Assembly: GCF_040183065.1 (NCBI RefSeq)
Contig: NC_091124.1
Location: forward strand, 61,574,501-61,638,500
Direction of reading: 5' to 3'
Source of the DNA: Periplaneta americana
Lineage: Eukaryota > Arthropoda > Insecta > Blattodea > Blattidae
DNA length: 64,000 nt
Shown here: positions 1 through 11,182 of the stretch, one piece after another
How the letters are laid out: each line of letters opens with the position of its first letter
Position numbering within the stretch: position 1 is the first letter of the stretch
Program-made: the position numbers and the translations under genes
Notes under the pieces: model-generated
What the model was told of the DNA's origin: nothing
What the model saw: only the letters and a program-made list of their open reading frames with translations
Databases searched by the model: none

Positions 1-2
1 AT

Positions 3-173
3 ATGGATGATCCTAAAAAGCGGAAAGGTAATGCAAATTGCTGTGTTCTTGAGTGTAGTAATGCTTATAGGATCACACCAACTGATATTGTTTTTATTCA
101 TTCCCAAAACAGAAAACTGAAGCGCAACGACGCTAATTGTGGATCCATGCATTACGCAGACGAAAGTAAATAA
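3..173 (+). pseudogene. THAP-domain N-terminal half exon (transposon-derived)
   Basis: A 56-codon reading frame starts at the ATG at 3-5. It begins MDDPKKRKG, which resembles a basic nuclear localisation signal, followed by NCCVLECSN. The C-x4-C spacing plus a following Asn is how a THAP zinc finger (C2CH) starts. A GT at 166-167 (GAAA/GTAAAT) may be the splice donor. The second half of a THAP finger lies at 433-642 and a DDE_4-type remnant at 1325-1800, so this is probably exon 1 of a THAP-DDE transposase gene. The element may start outside the window. Confidence 0.5.
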
Positions 174-193
174 GGCTACACTGTTTGTAATCA

Positions 194-231
<38 letters not shown>
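194..231. repeat. (ATT)n microsatellite
   Basis: About twelve perfect ATT units lie between the two halves of the THAP-like gene, in its presumed intron. Confidence 0.95.
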
Positions 232-232
<1 letters not shown>

Positions 233-432
233 CTAGGCCTGATATAAAAAATAGAATGTATATAGTATTATGTTTATAAATAACCATTAAGTTAACAACA
301 ACAGGAATTTATCATTTAAATTTTAAAAAGTACATAATTACTGAGTTGTTTACATATATATTATGTATAATATTAGCAACAATAAATAATAATATATTTA
401 TTTTTATATGTATTCATATCGATATTTAATTC

Positions 433-642
433 TTGATTTCAAGTGCTGATGGTTCACCTTGGAAACCAACACTCGCAGCAAGAATTTGCGGTATTCATTT
501 TATTAGGAACGAGATCAGAACACCCCCAAAACTAGCGTACCGTTCCCAGTATGTTTATAAAAGTTTACAAGAAAAAGACTGCCTCGTCTCAGCTAGCTCC
601 GGAAAGGTACGAAAGAGACGCATAAAGAAGAAGAAAAGATGA
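433..642 (+). pseudogene. THAP-domain C-terminal half exon
   Basis: The frame reads DGSPWKPTLAARICGIHF, matching the second half of THAP fingers: the conserved W-x-P, then C-x2-H-F. Downstream residues (TPPKLAYRSQYV) fit the usual P-x-A-V-P-S/T-V tail. It ends in a very basic stretch, VRKRRIKKKKR. A plausible acceptor (TTTCAAG) precedes the domain at about 440, so the first codons are probably intron. With the exon at 3-173 it supplies all four zinc ligands in principle. Downstream sequence is broken. Confidence 0.55.
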
Positions 643-1324
643 ACATCTAAGTTTTATGGAAGGCGAATGCTCAACAAGTGTTATTTCGAAAAATGAAGTA
701 GCCATACTGGCAGAAGTAAATGAAACCATTCTTAGTGATTTTGTTTTTTCTTTCACAATTGAATTGTGTGAATTGTCTCCTCAAGTGTCTATTCCATTAC
801 ATGCCGAACTGAAGTAACATAAGAAATGTTATGACAAGCGTTCAGGAACAGATGATATGTTTAATGAAATGTAAGGTTTCCGAAATTATTCTACAATAAA
901 ATATGAGACAGAACTACCAGACTTAATGGGAGTGACATTTGTGGTTTCGAATATATTGTTAAAATTGCTGCCAATTGAAACACAATCATACCCGTAGAAT
1001 CATAAGAAATATTTCCAATTCTAACATTTAACCCAAAAATAGCTACCATAGATAGTCGAAACGCCCCAAGATGTAGACCATACATATTATTTTTTCCATT
1101 TTTATTAGTGAATTTCACATCGAAACCTTTCGAAAAATTCTGTCCAATAGTATGATTAGTAAAGAAAATCGTCTACTCATATTTTCAAATTAAAATGAAA
1201 ACTGGATTGTCGTATTCTGCTATGAGGGTGATGTTCGGAGTTAATCGTACAATTACAATTTTAATGTATTTTTACCGCCACTTTAATGTTGTTGACATCC
1301 ACAATGGTTACTGTAATTTTGGGT
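643..1324 (+). pseudogene. Degenerate spacer of the THAP/DDE_4 element
   Basis: No long frame is open. It links the THAP half exon to the DDE-like remnant and is treated as the decayed middle, including the expected helix-turn-helix part, of the same transposase. No specific motif was found. Confidence 0.3.
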
Positions 1325-1800
1325 TTTGACCTAGCTGAGAAAGTATTCAGGAAACAATGCCTGCAATATTGAAAAATGCAGTGTAACAATTAATTGTTCA
1401 GAAGTGGAACAGCCACCCAATGTGGATCAGATGGTGGCCTTCAAATCTAAATGCTACCGAGGCAGATCGAGTGACACATTGATAACAACTGATTGCGGAT
1501 TATTGACTTCATTAGAAGGTGGTGATGAAGTCAGGTTTTCAAGGAATAATAACAAACCTCTCCGATAAAGGGATCATTGTTGTTACTCCACCGTATGTGC
1601 ACGATGGTAATATAAATTAACAGCTAAAGAAGTCGAAACTACTTACAGCGTTGCCAGTGTTCGAATGCATGTTGAAAGGTGCATTCAGCGAATTAAAATA
1701 TACAGTATAACATTTTACACAAACTATCAATTGAACTGCTTCTGCATGTTGATCTTGTTGTTTATTCAACTGTCCAAAGAGAAGTCTGAACCTCATAAGT
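1325..1800 (+). pseudogene. DDE_Tnp_4-type transposase remnant
   Basis: Three blocks line up with the DDE_4 endonuclease family. PS-ESIQETMPAILKN at about 1330-1376 matches the block before the first catalytic region. CSEVEQPP followed by CYRGRSSDTLITTDCGLL at about 1395-1510 matches the Y-G-G-R-S/T-S-D motif. LTAKEVETTYSVASVR then HVERCIQRIKIY at about 1620-1715 matches the conserved H-V-E-R-x-I-x-R-I helix. Frame changes and stops separate them and part of the catalytic core is deleted. THAP plus DDE_4 is a known pairing in animal IS5/PIF-Harbinger-related and ISL2EU elements; which superfamily this is cannot be settled without its termini. Confidence 0.6.
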
Positions 1801-3143
1801 GATACCAACAAGGCACCACTTATGAGGCAACTAGGCCAGAATATCATAGGGTAGAGTGGCCAGTTCCTTTTCCCTTCCATTGCATATATCGCCGGCTAGC
1901 TACATATTACACTAGTCAGACTTCATATGCATACAAACAATATTGTTCTTCCTCATATCGTCAAGTGAGATGTACAGCCCGATAACAGATGTACATATCA
2001 GCCAGAACCTCAATCAGAGGTGGTATGTTGATGATATTGTTCATTATGTTTTGTGTTTTAGAGAATTTGCAGTCGCCCATTATTCAGGAAGTGTAATTAA
2101 GACTACTTTTAGAATTAAATCACATTAAAATACGTAATTTATAAGAGACATTATACACACAAATATTACACACGTCATGACGTCAAATATAAGTATATCA
2201 ATGTTTTCGTAATACGACTGTTCACCCTCATTCAATGGTCTGAAATCTGATTTAAATGCCAAACAACTTCACTGATATTTCAGGAACTTTGTAGGTACAT
2301 TTTTACACTCCTCTAGCAGTACTGAACTTTCCACTGAGTCTATAAAATAATTAAAGACTGGAGATTGCTGGGTTTGCAGTGAAAGACCTGTCCTTGGGCA
2401 GAACACTATGAATCAATGAACCCATTCTTACTAATATCACAACTTTTTATCGGCAGAAAGCCGCATGTAATTTCTATATCACACATGACTAGTGAATGAC
2501 TGCGAGCCTGTAGTTAATTAGGAATTGAGACACTGCGCGGCGCCACCAGTACGATTTTCAGACCCATGCACGGTGCCTATATTATTGTGCACATTCAGTA
2601 TAAGTTGTATTTTTGCGTCATTTTTCCCTATACATTCACGCTAATTTATGTATTTATTAGTAGATAAACAATAAACTTGTACAAAATTGTATATTAAATA
2701 GCCACACAGCACAAGACAAGCGAACCTTATTTTCCTTGTTCGATAACAAATAAGAGCATTTATTTACATTTAATGCTGTACCTTCATGAATAATAATTGT
2801 ATGGTAGGTTTCAAATATATTTTGGCGCGTTTTACCTGTTCAAGGTACTTCACCCTTATATATATATCTAAGATAAACAGTCAGGTTGTAAAACTCGAGC
2901 AAGCATACATTTTAACACAGATAAGCAGTTTAAATAAAACTTTCCTTATAGTTATAACTACGGAAATTTACTATATGTATAAGCTATCGGCAATAATTTT
3001 TCATTGTTTCTTGTATTTATAATTATGTACTGTTCATCAAGACCGCCATTTTCAACGCTCCATCGTATAACACACTTTTGAGGGTAGTTATGTGTAAATG
3101 CATATTATTTATACATACTGCAGGCCTACATACATACATACAT
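1801..3143. other. No gene seen
   Basis: AT-rich, with only short frames and no recognisable coding motif. The TACA/CATA simple repeat at 3127-3150 leads into the palindrome below. Confidence 0.6.
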
Positions 3144-3208
3144 ACATACATTATATACGTAGATATTTATATAATATGTATATAAATATCTACGTATATA
3201 ATGTATGT
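3144..3208. repeat. 30-bp perfect inverted repeat, 5-nt loop
   Basis: 3144-3173 is the exact reverse complement of 3179-3208, with loop ATATG. It sits 28 bp upstream of the LINE insertion point in a TA/CA-rich stretch. It could be a snap-back expansion of a simple repeat or the core of a small MITE. Confidence 0.9.
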
Positions 3209-3258
3209 TTGTATGTATATATACTTATATAATATGTATATAGTTATAATTACACTTT

Positions 3259-4623
3259 GTGGGAGTACAGGAGGTTAGGTTAGATGGGAATGGCATAACA
3301 CAAATAGGAGATTATTTGTTGTATTATGGGGAAGGAAACAATAATCACCAATTAGGAACAGGATTCTTTATTCATAAAAGAATAAAATCAGCAGTAAAAA
3401 AGGTCGAATTTATCAGTGATAGGTTGTCGTATTTAGTACTTAAGGGTGGATGGTGCGATATCGTAGTTATAAATGCTCATGCCCCTACAGAAGAGAAGGA
3501 CGACCATATAAAGGATGGCTTCTATGAGGAATTGGAACAGACTTTTGATCAGTTACCTAGATATCACATGAATATTTTATTGGGGGATTTCAATGCTAAA
3601 TTAGGACGGGAGGATATTTTTAAACCGACTATTGGAAAAGAGAGCCTACACATATCTAGCAATGACAATGGAGTTAGGTTAGTCAACTTCGCCACATCAA
3701 AAAATTTAATTGTTAAAAGTACAACATTCCCCCATAAGGATATACATAAATATACTTGGACTTCTCCAGATGGATTGACACATAACCAGATAGATCACAT
3801 CTTGATAGATAAAAGAAGACATACTAGTATAGTAGACATTCGAACTTTCAGGGGGGCAGACTGTAATTCTGACCATTATTTAGTAATTGGAGAATTAAGA
3901 GAAAGACTATCAGTAGCCAAGCGAGTAGAGCAACAAGTTAATATTAGAAGATTCAATATTCCGAAATTAAAGGACGAGGAAACTAAGCAACAATATCAGG
4001 TCGAAATTTCAAATAGGTTTGCCGTATTAGCAAGTTCCGACGAAGTTGAGGAAGAGTTACTCGTAGATGTTAATAGCATGTGGGAAAATATCCTAGATAA
4101 TATCAAAATTGCAGCTGGACAGAGCATAGGTTATTATGAAACTAAGAAAAAGAAACCGTGGTTTGATGAAGATTGCTGCATGGTAGTAGAAAGAAGGAAA
4201 CAGGCAAAATTGAAATTCTTACAGGATCCAGTTGAGGCGAATAGAGATAATTATTTCAATAAAAGACGGGAAGCAAATCGTACGCTTAGGAATAAAAAGA
4301 GAGATTACTTGAAGGAAAACCTGAACGAGGTAGAAACAAATAGTAAAAATAAAAACATTAGAGATTTATATAAGGGCTTAAAGAAATTCAAGAATGGATA
4401 TCAGGCAAGGTTAAACGTGATCAAGGATGAGAATAGTGACTTGCTTGCAGACGCTCATTCAATCCTGAACAGATGGAAAAACTATTTTGGACAAATACTA
4501 AATATACACAGGCCAAATAGAAATGACCGGGACGAAATTGAAATACAAACTGCTGAGCCATTTATACCCGAACCCACACTTTCTGAAGTCGAAATTTGCG
4601 ATAGAAAATCTGAAAAATTATAA
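3259..4623 (+). pseudogene. LINE endonuclease domain and RT N-terminal region
   Basis: The protein starts near VQEVRLDGNG, the second conserved motif of the exonuclease-endonuclease-phosphatase fold. It contains LLGDFNAKLGRED (catalytic Asp/Asn motif) and ends the domain with DHILID and SDHYLV (catalytic Asp-His). The rest is a charged linker (WFDEDC, KKRDYLKEN) typical between endonuclease and RT. A frameshift near 4590-4620 puts the RT in another frame, so the polyprotein is broken. The true N-terminus is missing; the first Met is probably not the original start. Confidence 0.85.
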
Positions 4624-6105
4624 GTCTCCAAGTATCGATCAAATTCTAGCAGAATTAATACAAGAGGGTGGAAGTGCATTATCTAACGAAATTTATAAAC
4701 TTGTACTTGCTATTTGGGAAATGGAAATTGTACCAGAACAATGGAAGGAGTCCATAATCGTACCTATTTTTAAAAAGGGGGACAAGACTAACTGTAGTAA
4801 CTTTCGAGGAATATCACTTTTGTTGACGTCGTACAAAATTTTGTCCAATATTCTTTTGAGAAGATTAACTCCATATGCAGATGAAATTATTGGGGATCAT
4901 CAGTGTGGTTTTAGGCGTAATAGATCAACTATTGACCAGATATTTTGTATTCGACAGATAATGGAGAAAAAATGGGAGTATAAGGGTACAGTGCATCAGT
5001 TATTCATAGATTTCAAAAAGGCATATGACTCGGTTAAGAGAGAAGTTTTATATGATATTCTTATTGAATTTGGTATTCCCAAGAAACTAGTTAGATTAAT
5101 TAAAATGTGTCTCAATGAAACGTACAGCAAAGTGCGTATAGGTCAGTTTCTGTCAGATGCGTTTCCAATTCACTGTGGGCTAAAGCAAGGAGATGCACTA
5201 TCACCTTTACTTTTTAACTTTGCTCTAGAGTATGCCATTAGGAAAGTCCAGGATAATAGAGAGGGTTTGGAATTGAACGGGTTACATCAGCTTCTTGTCT
5301 ATGCGGATGACGTGAATATGTTACGAGAAAATCCACAAACGATTAGGGAAAACACGGGAATTTTACTGGAAGCAAGTAAAGAGATAGGTTTGGAAGTAAA
5401 TCCCGAAAAGACGAAGTATATGATTATATCTCGTGACCAGAATATTGTACGAAATGGAAATATAAAAATTGGAAATTTATCTTTTGAAGGGGTGGAGCAG
5501 TTCAAATATCTGGGCGCAACAGTAACAAATATAAATGATACTCCGGAGGAAATTAAACACAGAATTAATATGGGAAATGCCTGTTATTATTCGGTTGAGA
5601 AACTTTTATCATCCAGTCTGCTGTCGAAAAATTTGAAAGTTAGAATTTATAAAACAGTTATATTACCGGTTGTTCTGTATGGTTGTGAAACTTGGACTCT
5701 CACTTTGAGAGAGAAACATAGGTTAAGGGTGTTTGAGAATAAGGTGCTTAGGAAAATATTTGGGGCTAAGAGGGATAAAGTTACAGGAGAATGGAGAAAG
5801 TTACACAACACAGAACTGCACGCATTGTATTCTTCACCTGACATAATTAGGAACATTAAATCCAGACGTTTGAGATGGGCAGGGCATGTACCACGTATGG
5901 GCGAATCCAGAAATGCATATAGTGTGTTAGTTGGGAGGCCGGAGGGAAAAGACCTTTGGGGAGGCCGAGACGTAGATGGGAAGATAATATTAAAATGGAT
6001 TTGAGGGAGGTGGGATATGATGATAGAAACTGGATTAATCTTGCTCAGGATAGGGACCAATGGCGGGCTTATGTGAGGGCAGCAATGAACCTCCGGGTTC
6101 CTTAA
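4590..6105 (+). pseudogene. LINE reverse transcriptase domain
   Basis: All RT blocks are visible: [50 protein letters not shown] (first catalytic Asp), [24 protein letters not shown] (F/YADD box), followed by YGCETWTL and the tail [10 protein letters not shown] 1-nt deletion near 5950, compared with the copy at 31044, shifts the C-terminus and makes a stop at about 6004. The ancestral stop is TAA at 6103-6105. Together with the endonuclease frameshift this copy is dead, but the sequence is little decayed. Confidence 0.9.
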
Positions 6106-6134
6106 AAGCCAGTAAGTAAGTATATAGTTATAAT

Positions 6135-6610
6135 AATATTTGATGTAAAGAAATTTATTATGGTGTTGCAGAAGAGACCTGCTCTATACAATATTTAGGA
6201 GAAATAGCAGCAGGGAAGTGAAAGTCGGGATGAATCTCATTTCCCTCTTCCTGTTTTTTTTTCGAGAAAAACTAATAACTTGAATGCATAGATGAGCTAC
6301 ACAAGCAAATTGCACAACATCCATTGTGGTACTGAAACTTAAAACGCAGCCTTACTAAGCAACATGTAGTAATGCATTACCAGGACCAATCAAAACGCAG
6401 AGTTAATAACGCAACGTGTAGTATGTACATTTTTTTTTCGTTACAAACGTCTGCAAATGCTGCGTTTTTAACATTCATGTAGTATCACTAAGGTTATTCT
6501 TGACAACCGCAGAGCGCAAGTAACAACAGACCTGCCAACCTACGAGAGATGAAATGCGGGAGATGGAAATTTAATAGGAGATATCATTTCTAATAATAAT
6601 AATAATAGTA

Positions 6611-6665
<55 letters not shown>

Positions 6666-6939
6666 GAAAACATAACATTAAACACTAAAGTTACATGATC
6701 AACTATAAATCCCGGAGATTATCGTGTCGGCGCAGGAGAGCGGAAGTTGTGAGCTAATTGCGGGTGACTCGAGCATTATACAAAGGACGTTGGTCTGCCT
6801 GTAATTTAACCACAAACTGATAACAAACCTACAGCAGCGATCTGCTTCTGATACTGCTCATCCTTTAGCCGCACAGGAATGAGAAGTCACGAGTCATCTT
6901 CGTGAGATTCATTTTGTAACTAACTTACGACATTTGCAA
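6135..6939. other. Intergenic; microsatellite and short dispersed repeat
   Basis: Contains an (AAT)n tract at about 6593-6662. A short block at about 6335-6390 (AACGCAGCCTTACTAAGC and following) recurs at 23033-23085. No coding signal seen. Confidence 0.7.
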
Positions 6940-7450
6940 CGGGAAATATGCAACTAACTCGATTTTCGATCCAAAGAAAAAGTTTGTAAAATTTTAGTTT
7001 TAGCGGGACTTTAAGGCATATAAACATGAGTAAAAATTACAAATACCATCGGATTCTTCTAATTTTTTAAATATATTAAATTCGTGTGTCTGCACACACA
7101 CACACACGCACGCACGCACGCACACACACACACACATATATATGTCAAAAGTTTTATGGTCGCATGCAAAAAAACATGTTTGTTAGTGTATGTCTTCCAA
7201 CTGGGAAAATCTTTCGTTTCTCGGGCTAAAAACGCGATTTGTACAAACGTTAATAAAATCTATAAATTCCAACCGATTCTGCTAATTCTTTCAGAAAGTG
7301 TTTAATACGCGTGTTTACATCGTTATCTATCATTAGCTTCGATTTTCGACACAAAGAAAAAGTTTCTAAAAATTTAGTTTTTGCGGGATTTTAAGGCATA
7401 ATAAACATGAATAAGAATTACAAATACCATCGGATCCTTCTACTTTTTTT
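6940..7450. repeat. Dispersed repeat, about 120-bp module repeated
   Basis: A module near 6960-7050 recurs in the same orientation at about 7338-7448; shared words include AGAAAAAGTTT, GGCATA and AATACCATCGGAT. Between them lies a block (about 7190-7275) sharing CGTTTCTCG and ACGTTAATAAAATCTA with 16440-16520. The unit also holds a CA/CACG dinucleotide tract at about 7093-7137. It appears to be a medium-copy non-coding repeat with imperfect internal periodicity. Confidence 0.65.
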
Positions 7451-9086
7451 TACCAAAATACATGTAGTGACATCACAGTTGATACCTACAGTATATGATT
7501 TCTTACCTCATACCAAAATTTACAACTGATCTCCTGCAATATGCAACAGAAACAAGAATTATGGCTGCAGTGTGTTTTATGACGTCATTTTATTGCAGTT
7601 TTTACAACATGTAATAATTAAAGTCTAGATGGTGTTAAGTTACACATTATATTTAATTCATTCTAAATTAGCGGTGTTGCAGTTATACTAGTAATGTGCC
7701 GAAAAAAAATTGCATTTTTATTCTCTTTTCTCTTGTGCTACATTCGACTCATCGCGAAATAGCTGAAATACTGGTTTAATGTAAGGTCAAACAAACTTCC
7801 GTAACAACTTCTTCGAAGTAATTTCTATGTAACCTTCAGATATCCATGACTTTCTGTATTTAACTACTGAACATAGGGTTTACACAGAATTTGAAAGAAA
7901 ATTGTTTCTCTATGTATATTTAATGAATATGTTAATTTAAAACAATAGCATAAAAGTAACAGCAACAATTATTTCAATTTACGAGCTACGATTTCACGGC
8001 CAAAGTTGTCACGTTTTTCAACATTCACGAAGCCGTGAAAGTAATTTCATAATTTTTACCTTACGAAATGCGTCGGGGCATCATCTAAAAACATAAGCGT
8101 TTACATCTTACAAATAAGACACTAAAGTAAGAAAATTCTAACTACGTATGTAATAAGAGATCTAATATGTATAATTTCGTTTTTCATTTATTCTCTCCAA
8201 TATAGAAAAGTGATCAATTTTATTGACAAAAACGAAGCCCACACGTCAAAGTCTTAGCTCGCAATTAGAATTCGTCAAAATTTGCACCACCTTACCGTTA
8301 AGAGTTTTCAGTACTTTAGCTATATATTTATTGCCGTTAGAAACTCCTGTAGAGATGTAACAATAATGAAATTAGAATATTGTAACTGTTTTATTAATCA
8401 CAAATTACTTCAAACCTCGAGTGTGCATAATACCACTCCCACTACCACTACTACTACACTATAAAAACATGCTGCCTAATAATAAAAACAATGTCTGCAC
8501 AAAATTGTTCTCCGCAAATAATTTCGTTTTCAACAAGTTTAACGGAATTCCGCATCACTTATTTTTATTACTCTAGAATTATATCAAATAAATTAGTAAA
8601 TTCTACGACCTCCCCCGTTTCTTTTTACGATATTTTGTGGTGTAACGTCATGTCACTTTGTTGTCCTGTGTACTGCTGATTTATTGTTTCCTTGCCTACT
8701 ACATAGGGCTACAAGAGATTGGATCATAAAAGCGTGTTTAGATATGGCCTACTATCAATTTTCAAAATGTAAATTAATGTCTACGTTGTTGTGCCCTATT
8801 GTCTCCATAGAAATAATTAGGCAACTACATCGTTTATCAATGTTACTGAAATATTCCACTCTTGTATGGAGTGACACAACTTTTAACCATTTCACGTAAA
8901 AACATGAACATTATATGCAGTATAATATCGTCGTGTGTCTTCTAAGTGACCCTGGTTGCAGCCAAGATAATGAAGACAAAGAATGTGAACACGAACTAAA
9001 AGTACTTCGAACACCAGAACTGGAACTCATCAACAGGAGCTGAAACAACAAAAACATTGTTAGTTATGTGATGTAATTCCTCACGA
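7451..9086. other. No gene seen
   Basis: AT-rich, with short frames only and no recognised motif. Confidence 0.6.
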
Positions 9087-9125
9087 TTTTTAGTTATCTG
9101 TATGACAAATATTGGTTAGATTTGT
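9087..9125. repeat. 39-bp direct repeat, copy 1
   Basis: Identical to 9857-9895. The two copies bracket the left arm of the inverted duplication exactly, as a target duplication or template-switch scar would. Confidence 0.95.
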
Positions 9126-9856
9126 GCTTTTGTCACGTGTTTCCATTTCTAATCATAGATATTATTTCATGATGTCCTTTCTATATCTCTGCTGCTATTA
9201 TGCAGAGTTTTTAAACCCAAAATATTTGAGTGATGCTAGTATCTTGAGTGGAGTTAATCACTTCTTTTGTGCATGATGGAATTTTTATCAACCATTCTAA
9301 TTGTATATGAAATTCAGGCCAGTATATAAGATTGATGCCCACTCAGCATTGTGATGAATTTGGGAAACTATACTTTCAGTTTCGAAAGCCAACTTAACAG
9401 CTGGAAGCTGGGGGGGGGGGGGTCATCACGCCAACCTTAAGTTACTCCCATATTGGCTGGATAATATTTTACCTACGCTGAGGCATACAAACGTGAAATC
9501 AGAGTTGGCTGTTGGCCTTGCATGGGCTGTTGCAATCCGGATTTATTTATTATTTTAATAGTATGTCTTATGGAAACTTGTTCTTTCAACTCCTTAGCAT
9601 TCATCATTATGTCATACTCATTAGCTAAGTGGTTACCTCAGTTCACCTTATTTTGAAATTTGTTCGTGGGTTCAAAGTAACCAAGAATTATATATTTTTA
9701 AGAGTAATAACATTTTTTTCTTGTTCCAGACGCACTTCAGCCTGAAGGTTCATTTTGCTTGTCAATGAAATTAGTGATAACGAAACAGTATTGGCGAGAC
9801 GAGTTTAAGGATTTACCATGAGGTTATCTGACATTCGAGTTACACTTTGGAAAAAC
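9126..9856. repeat. Left arm of about 730-bp inverted duplication
   Basis: Near-identical reverse complement of 10228-10958, sharing for example the stretch ending ACACTTTGGAAAAACTT. Few differences are visible; the clearest is a G-run of about 13 near 9411-9423 where the other arm has an interrupted C-run. It ends exactly at the second 39-bp direct repeat. Confidence 0.9.
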
Positions 9857-9895
9857 TTTTTAGTTATCTGTATGACAAATATTGGTTAGATTTGT
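9857..9895. repeat. 39-bp direct repeat, copy 2
   Basis: Perfect match to 9087-9125. It immediately follows the left arm and opens the spacer between the two arms. Confidence 0.95.
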
Positions 9896-10227
9896 TGGTC
9901 AGTTTAGACCTTTCTGCACTTTGCTAATATGACAAATATGTAACATTTAATTTATTTCTGAGATAAAGGTAACTACGTGGTGTTAGAGTGGTATGCAAGG
10001 GTGATGCTGATGACTAACATAATTTAATTTTGAAGTACATGAGAAATGATCACTAAGATTTGCTTGCAGCCTTCAGGCAAGGATAGGATTTTTTTTTCTT
10101 TCCATTCCGTAGATCTGCGCAATGGATGTTTCAGCTTCACTTCATTCCAAAGGAAACCACAATAAGAAATGTTATTTCCTCAAGCTGTGCTTGGGTGTGA
10201 CTTAAATTCCTAATTGGGTTTTTCCCG

Positions 10228-10958
10228 AAGTTTTTCCAAAGTGTAACTTGAATGTCAGATAACCTCATGGTAAATCCTTAAACTCGTCTCGCCAATACTG
10301 TTTCGTTATCACTAATTTCATTGACAAGCAAAATGAACCTTCAGGCTGAAGTGCGTCTGGAACAAGAAAAAAATGTTATTACTCTTAAAAATATATAATT
10401 CTTGGTTACTTTGAACCCACGAACAAATTTCAAAATAAGGTGAACTGAGGTAACCACTTAGCTAATGAGTATGACATAACGATGAATGCTAAGGAGTTGA
10501 AAGAACAAGTTTCCATAAGACATACTATTAAAATAATAAATAAATCCGGATTGCAACAGCCCATGCAAGGCCAACAGCCAACTCTGATTTCACGTTTGTA
10601 TGCCTCAGCGTAGGTAAAATATTATCCAACCAATATGGGAGTAACTTAAGGTTGGCGTGATGACCCCCCCTCCCCAGCTTCCAGCTGTTAAGTTGGCTTT
10701 CGAAACTGAAAGTATAGTTTCCCAAATTCATCACACTGCTGAGTGGGCATCAATCTTATATACTGGCCTGAATTTCATATACAATTAGAATGGTTGATAA
10801 AAATTCCATCATGCACAAAAGAAGTGATTAACTCCACTCAAGATACTAGCATCACTCAAATATTTTGGGTTTAAAAACTCTGCATAATAGCAGCAGAGAT
10901 ATAGTAGGGACATCATGAATCATATCTATGCTTAGAAATGGAAACACGTGGCAAAAGC
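10228..10958. repeat. Right arm of the inverted duplication
   Basis: Probably the original copy, because it is contiguous with the intron sequence leading into the SMYD exon at 11006. Spacer to the left arm is about 370 bp. A transcript crossing both arms could fold into a hairpin of about 730 bp. Confidence 0.85.
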
Positions 10959-11005
10959 AAGCCACGATTATTGTAGATTGTAACAGTCTCTTTTTATTCC
11001 TACAG

Positions 11006-11182
11006 TTGTGTGTCAATGGTTTCAATATATTGGATCCTGAAATGTTGAGCATTGGGACTGGTATCTATTTGGCTTGCTCTGTGATAGATCATTCTTGTGA
11101 TCCTACAGCAGTTGCTGTGTTTGAAGGAATTACCATTCACATTCGAGCACTGAAAGTTATGCCTACACTAGATTGGAAAAAG
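11006..11182 (+). CDS. SMYD-type SET-domain exon (lysine methyltransferase)
   Basis: A 59-codon exon bounded by a good acceptor (TTTTTATTCCTACAG at 10991-11005) and donor (AAAAAG/GTATTC at 11183). It encodes LCVNGFNILDPEM, then GTGIYLACSVIDHSCDPT, then FEGITIHIRALKVM. This is the SET segment around N/D-H-S-C-x-P, which forms the cofactor pocket and pseudoknot in SMYD proteins; closest by eye is SMYD3, a MYND/SET protein methyltransferase. The frame is open and undamaged, so it looks like a live host exon. The MYND part and remaining exons are not recognised in this window, implying long introns. SMYD4/5 cannot be excluded. Confidence 0.8.

Larger units (their letters stand above)
3251..6119 (+). 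mobile_element. 5'-truncated LINE (endonuclease-RT type) with 15-bp TSD
   Basis: GTATATAGTTATAAT occurs at 3236-3250 and again at 6120-6134, exactly flanking a unit with an APE-type endonuclease followed by a reverse transcriptase. The 3' end is CCTTAAAAGCC followed by a short GTAA-type tail, not poly(A). Short microsatellite tails and this domain order fit the RTE-like group, though the clade was not tested. The endonuclease lacks its N-terminal residues, so the copy is 5'-truncated. Three partial relatives occur at 30427, 31044 and 60524. Confidence 0.9.

Noticed and set aside
5647-6060. Minus-strand open frames across the LINE
   Set aside because: Antisense shadows of the reverse transcriptase, repeated in every LINE copy.
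10528-10734. Open frame repeated in both arms of the inverted duplication
   Set aside because: Present only because the arms are duplicated; no domain and it lies in an intron-like context.
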